This document shows, one piece after another, positions 23,468 through 26,807 of a DNA stretch of 26,807 bases. This DNA is from Anaerolineaceae bacterium. Lineage in GTDB: Bacteria > Chloroflexota > Anaerolineae > Anaerolineales > Anaerolineaceae. Below the pieces are notes generated by a model. That model worked only from the letters and a program-made list of their open reading frames with translations. It made no database searches and had not been told where the DNA came from. The stretch lies in contig WOZC01000110.1 of assembly GCA_011620465.1 (NCBI GenBank), forward strand, positions 2,128 to 28,934. Direction: 5' to 3'. A program made the position numbers and the translations under genes. The number at the start of each line of letters is the position of its first letter. Position 1 is the stretch's first letter.

Positions 23468-24540
23468 GACTGCGTCCCTCCTGAAGAATAGCCGGTTGGT
23501 TTCTTCTTGCGTTTGTTAAAGAAATTTATCAACCCGTCCCAGGTGAATTCGCTGTTGCCCATCAAGCCCTTGCGGTAGAAAAGGATCACAAGCAGGAGGA
23601 TGATGGAAAAAAGCACCATGCGCATGCCGGGAATGCCGGGGATCGTCAGGCTACCGATGGTGAACTGGGATTCGATCGGGCGCAGGGCTTCGAGGAAGAT
23701 GGTGTACAGGCAGGCAGCGATCACACTGCCGGTCAGGCTGCCCATACCGCCCATCACGGTAATACCCACAATTTGATATGCCAGGAAGAATTGGAAAACT
23801 TTGGGATCGATCGTGCTGATCAGATTGGCAAGCAGTCCGCCTGCCACCCCGACAAAAAAGCAGGAGACCAGGAAAGCCATCATCTTGTGTTTGAAGAGGT
23901 TGACACCGAGCGCTTCAGCTGCCACCTCATCATCGCGCACCGCTTTCATGGCACGCCCGTAGGAGCTGTCGACCAGCCGTTTGGTAACGAAGAGGCAGAC
24001 GATCAGCCAGCCCCAGGACCAGAGGAGGTTTGTGTGACCGGGGATACCTTTTAAACCCAGTGCACCGTTGGTAACCCGCTGCATATTTACGAGCAGCACG
24101 CGGATGATTTCGCTGAAGCCGAGGGTGGCGATGGCAAGGTAGTCACCGCGCAGGCGTAGAGCCGGCCAAGCGATCAGCGCGCCCACCAGGGCAGCGCCCA
24201 GTCCGCTGATGATCAAAGTGGGAAAAAAAGGAAGCTGCAGGTTTTCGAGGACAGGCAGAATGGGCTGCAGGAAGAAGTTGACTGCCTTCTGCTCGGGTGA
24301 GAGAGTCAGCAGAGCGGAAATGTAAGCCCCGATAGCAGCAAAGCCGGCGTGCCCCAGTGAAAACTGTCCGGTATAGCCGAAAACCAGGTTAAAGGTCACT
24401 GCAAAAATGGAATAAATGGCACATAGGTTGAGGATGCGCTTGTAATAGGGATTGAGAAATGATTGGGCAAGGATCAACAGCACGATGAAAACAAGCAAGA
24501 AAGCAAAGGTGAGGATATGGTTGCGCGAAATTTTCTTCAT
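23464..24540 (-). CDS. livM: Branched-chain amino-acid ABC transporter permease LivM
   Basis: About 358 residues with 8-10 membrane helices. FGYTGQFSLGHAGFAAIGAYISALL is the LivM hallmark and RDDEVAAEALGVNLFKHK is the coupling loop that contacts the ATPases. ATG 24540 is chosen because AAAAGGTG precedes it and it begins two bases after the livH stop; an in-frame ATG at 24579 would lie inside livH. It forms the import channel with LivH. Confidence 0.95.
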   Translation of the reverse strand: MKKISRNHILTFAFLLVFIVLLILAQSFLNPYYKRILNLCAIYSIFAVTFNLVFGYTGQFSLGHAGFAAIGAYISALLTLSPEQKAVNFFLQPILPVLENLQLPFFPTLIISGLGAALVGALIAWPALRLRGDYLAIATLGFSEIIRVLLVNMQRVTNGALGLKGIPGHTNLLWSWGWLIVCLFVTKRLVDSSYGRAMKAVRDDEVAAEALGVNLFKHKMMAFLVSCFFVGVAGGLLANLISTIDPKVFQFFLAYQIVGITVMGGMGSLTGSVIAACLYTIFLEALRPIESQFTIGSLTIPGIPGMRMVLFSIILLLVILFYRKGLMGNSEFTWDGLINFFNKRKKKPTGYSSGGTQS

Positions 24541-24541
24541 G

Positions 24542-25435
24542 CTACACCTTTTCAGCCTGAACTTCGCCCATGATGCCATTTGGTCGGAACAGAAGCAGCA
24601 CGATCAGAATGGTATAGGCGAACGCATCCCGGTACCCTGCTAGTTGTGGAAAAAATGCGACCAGCATAATTTCGACCACACCGAGCAGCAGTCCGCCAAT
24701 CATGGCACCCCAGACATTGCCGATACCGCCCAGTACCGCAGCAATGAACGCTTTGAGTCCGGGCATCACACCCATAAGCGGGTTGATCTGCGGGAATTTG
24801 ATTGCCCAGAGTATGCCACCGGCAGCTGCCAGCGCTGAACCGAGCATGAAAGCGAACATGATGATGCGGTTGGTATCGACTCCCATCAAGCCGGTGGTTT
24901 CAATATCCTTAGAGAGCGCGCGCATGGCTATGCCAGCTTTGGTACGGCTGATGATGAGGATGAGAACAGTGCATAAAACGATTGTTGTGATGATAATAAC
25001 CGGCGTGTAGCTGACAAAAGAAATATTGCCAATTTTGAGGAGCTGATCCAGAAATGCCGGGCGGGCAAAAGCCTTGGGACGACCTCCGAAGATGACGATG
25101 GCCAGGTTCTCCAGCAGGAAAGCCACAGCAACCGCGGCAGCGAAGAGATTAATGCGCGGGAACTCACGCAGGGGCTTGTAAGCTGCCTTCTCAATGACGA
25201 TCCCGATCAGGGTGGTGAAGAGGATTGCCAGCGGGAAAGCTAGCCACCAGGGCAACACAAACATGGCAACCCCATAAAAAGCAAAATACGCCCCCAGCAT
25301 GACAAGGTCGCCATGGGCAAAGTTGATCAGCCTTAAGATGCCATAGACCATGGTATAGCCAATGGAAATGAGCGCATAGAGAGCCCCAAGCGAGATGCCA
25401 TTGGAAAGGTTTTGTAAGAAGGATTCAATTGTCAT
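24542..25435 (-). CDS. livH: Branched-chain amino-acid ABC transporter permease LivH
   Basis: About 297 residues, mostly hydrophobic helices. NGISLGALYALISIGYTMVYG and LRLINFAHGDLVMLGAY are the conserved LivH opening. RALSKDIETTGLMGVDTNRI is the coupling loop, and GGIGNVWGAMIGGLLLGVVE lies near the end. AGGA sits 7 bases before ATG 25435; an in-frame ATG at 25456 lies upstream without support. A palindrome and the livJ terminator precede it, so it may have its own promoter or depend on readthrough from livJ. Confidence 0.95.
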   Translation of the reverse strand: MTIESFLQNLSNGISLGALYALISIGYTMVYGILRLINFAHGDLVMLGAYFAFYGVAMFVLPWWLAFPLAILFTTLIGIVIEKAAYKPLREFPRINLFAAAVAVAFLLENLAIVIFGGRPKAFARPAFLDQLLKIGNISFVSYTPVIIITTIVLCTVLILIISRTKAGIAMRALSKDIETTGLMGVDTNRIIMFAFMLGSALAAAGGILWAIKFPQINPLMGVMPGLKAFIAAVLGGIGNVWGAMIGGLLLGVVEIMLVAFFPQLAGYRDAFAYTILIVLLLFRPNGIMGEVQAEKV

Positions 25436-25457
25436 GTTATATCCTGTAAAGCACAAT

Positions 25458-25474
25458 TGTATTAATCTAATACA
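25458..25474. promoter_or_regulatory. 17-base palindrome before livH, candidate operator
   Basis: TGTATTA-ATC-TAATACA is a perfect 7-bp inverted repeat with a 3-base centre, 23 bases upstream of the livH ATG and just after the livJ terminator. Its size and symmetry suit a dimeric regulator such as a GntR- or TetR-type protein. TACAAT within it could also serve as a -10. A transcribed hairpin is less likely given the weak A/T pairs. Confidence 0.4.
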
Positions 25475-25486
25475 GACCCGTTCTGG

Positions 25487-25515
25487 AAAAAAGGCGCCCA
25501 GCTGACCTGGGCGCC
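25487..25515 (-). terminator. Strong Rho-independent terminator between livJ and livH
   Basis: On the minus strand GGCGCCCAG pairs perfectly with CTGGGCGCC (9 bp, 5-base loop; 25493-25501 and 25507-25515), followed by six T residues. It begins 18 bases after the livJ stop. Confidence 0.9.
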
Positions 25516-25533
25516 CTGTCTGTATTGATTAAC

Positions 25534-26682
25534 TTATGGTTTAACCGTGGTGAGGTATTTGAAAGCACCGTCACGCACTTCGAGGATAACTGCGTCTTTA
25601 ACAGCGTCGCCTGTTTCGTTGATGGTAATAAAACCGGTCACGCCTGTAAAATCCTTGGTAGAAGCCATGGCATCGCGAATGGCTTTGGGATCGAAGGAGT
25701 TGGCGCGTTCAATTGCATCAACCACCAGCATGTAGGCATCATATCCCAGAGCAGCCATAGCGCTGGGGGCTTCCCCGTATTTGGCTTCAAAAGCGTCCAC
25801 AAATGGTTTTGAGGCTGGAGTGGTGGCAGCTTCTGCGGAATAGTGTGAACTGAAGACAGCGCCTTCAGCTGCTTCACCGCCAATGGAAATTAGTTCAGGT
25901 GCTTCCCAGGCATCAGTGCCCATGAACAGACCGGAGAATCCCATTTCACGTGCCTGGTTCATCAACAGGGCAGCATCACCATAGTAACCGGGAGCGAAAA
26001 TAGCTTCAGCGTCTTTGATGGCACCCAGCTGGGCAGTGAAATCCTGGTCGCCATCCTGGTAGGCGGTCTCGGCAACAATGCCATCCGCAGAGCCAGTCAG
26101 TTCGATCCATGCCTCCTTGAAGAAGGCCGCCAAGCCTACAGAATAGTCTTGAGAGATATTCTGAATGATTGCCACTTTTTTAATGCCATTTTCCACTGCA
26201 TACTTTGCCATTACGCGACCCTGGAAAGGATCGATAAAGCAGGCGCGGAAATAAAATTCCTTGCCTTCAGTGACCAGCGGATTGGTTGGGGAGCAGCCCA
26301 TGACAGGAATGCCTGCCTTCTCAGAGACTTCTCCGCCAGCCATGGAGTTGGAAGAGCCATAGCTGCCGACCACGGCAATGGCTTTTTCCTGCTCTATCAG
26401 GCGAGTCATAGCTGTAGCAGATTCCGCCTTATCGCTGCGGTTATCCACCAGCACCAACCGAATAGGTACGCCGAGCACCTCTCCTCTCTGTTCATAGGCG
26501 AGGTTCACGCCCTGCATGGTCTGAACGCCGCCGGCTGCTTGAGCCCCGGTCATGGGTTCATACACGCCGATAACGACTTCAGTTAGTTCTGTGGGTTCCT
26601 CTTCCGTGGGTGCACAGCCTGCAGCCAAGCCAGCCAGGAGGATCACAACAAACATGAAGCTGATCAATTTCTTAATGTACAT
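25534..26682 (-). CDS. livJ: Branched-chain amino-acid-binding lipoprotein LivJ/LivK type
   Basis: A 382-residue periplasmic-binding protein of the Leu/Ile/Val (Peripla_BP_6) family. The N-terminus MYIKKLISFMFVVILLAGLAAGC is a lipoprotein signal with lipobox LAAGC, so the Cys is lipidated and the protein is anchored outside the membrane. A Glu/Pro/Thr linker follows, then VVIGVYEPMTGAQAAGG, AVVGSYGSSNSMAGGEVSEKAGIPVMG and later LGYDAYMLVVDAIERA, all typical of the two-lobed fold. AAGGAGAG lies 5 bases before ATG 26682; an in-frame ATG at 26757 adds a segment inconsistent with a signal peptide. Ligands may include other amino acids or small amides, since this family is broad. Confidence 0.94.
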   Translation of the reverse strand: MYIKKLISFMFVVILLAGLAAGCAPTEEEPTELTEVVIGVYEPMTGAQAAGGVQTMQGVNLAYEQRGEVLGVPIRLVLVDNRSDKAESATAMTRLIEQEKAIAVVGSYGSSNSMAGGEVSEKAGIPVMGCSPTNPLVTEGKEFYFRACFIDPFQGRVMAKYAVENGIKKVAIIQNISQDYSVGLAAFFKEAWIELTGSADGIVAETAYQDGDQDFTAQLGAIKDAEAIFAPGYYGDAALLMNQAREMGFSGLFMGTDAWEAPELISIGGEAAEGAVFSSHYSAEAATTPASKPFVDAFEAKYGEAPSAMAALGYDAYMLVVDAIERANSFDPKAIRDAMASTKDFTGVTGFITINETGDAVKDAVILEVRDGAFKYLTTVKP

Positions 26683-26807
26683 TTGTTCTCTCCTTAAACT
26701 ATTATTTATTTTTAGTGAGCGGAAATTATGGATATTAGCGATTGATCTGATAGGCATTCCTCCTTTTTAGAAGAAATATTCTTACATCTGAAGTATGGGA
26801 TCGTTTA
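26683..26807. other. Upstream region of the liv operon
   Basis: A/T-rich leader with no gene. On the minus strand TAATAT and CATAAT about 40-50 bases before the livJ ATG are possible -10 elements, but no clear -35 is placed, so the promoter is not located with confidence. Confidence 0.35.

Overview
This 26.8 kb window looks like chromosome from a bacterium of the phylum Chloroflexi, most likely class Anaerolineae. That placement is an inference from the gene mix: a dnaB-dnaD-dnaC-like helicase-loading operon, a DUF3417-type glucan phosphorylase, a solitary HerA/DUF87 ATPase, and many GC-rich palindromes between genes. There is no rRNA gene or other decisive marker. Coding density is high, base composition looks even, and I saw no transposase, integrase, phage gene, tRNA or CRISPR array.

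Layout. Positions 1-683 (minus) hold an OmpR-type winged-helix regulator, cut by the window edge, whose receiver domain has lost every phosphorylation residue. Divergent from it, 895-4858 (plus) is a replication block: a DUF151/BFN nuclease-like protein whose C-terminus resembles the tail of SSB, then the replicative helicase DnaB, a DnaD-domain protein, and a DnaC/DnaI-like ATPase with two complete AAA+ domains in one chain. 4992-7184 is an alpha-glucan phosphorylase. 7322-8516 holds a UPF0316 membrane protein overlapping a HAD hydrolase. 8843-11323 is a large HerA-like ATPase with a C-terminal coiled coil. 11504-13308 (minus) holds two membrane proteins: one with two zinc ribbons and one YesL/DUF624-like. 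13358-13897 (plus) is an isochorismatase-family hydrolase. 13972-17282 (plus) is a tightly coupled MacAB-like efflux operon (adaptor, ATPase, permease), followed by a small two-helix membrane protein at 17591.

18169-26682 is entirely on the minus strand and holds two operons. The first (21630 to 18169) has the order carboxyltransferase, OadG-like subunit, biotin carrier, sodium-pump beta subunit. This is the mmdA-D-C-B order of Na+-translocating methylmalonyl-CoA decarboxylase. The second (26682 to 21991) is a complete branched-chain amino-acid ABC importer, livJ-H-M-G-F, with a strong hairpin terminator between livJ and livH. A plausible link, not proven here, is that valine and isoleucine imported by Liv are degraded to propionyl-CoA/methylmalonyl-CoA, whose decarboxylation pumps Na+.

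The observations most worth following are the SSB-like 'DTDLPF' end of the BFN protein directly upstream of dnaB, the tandem DnaC-like ATPase, and the phosphorylation-dead response regulator. Most other content belongs to well-known families.
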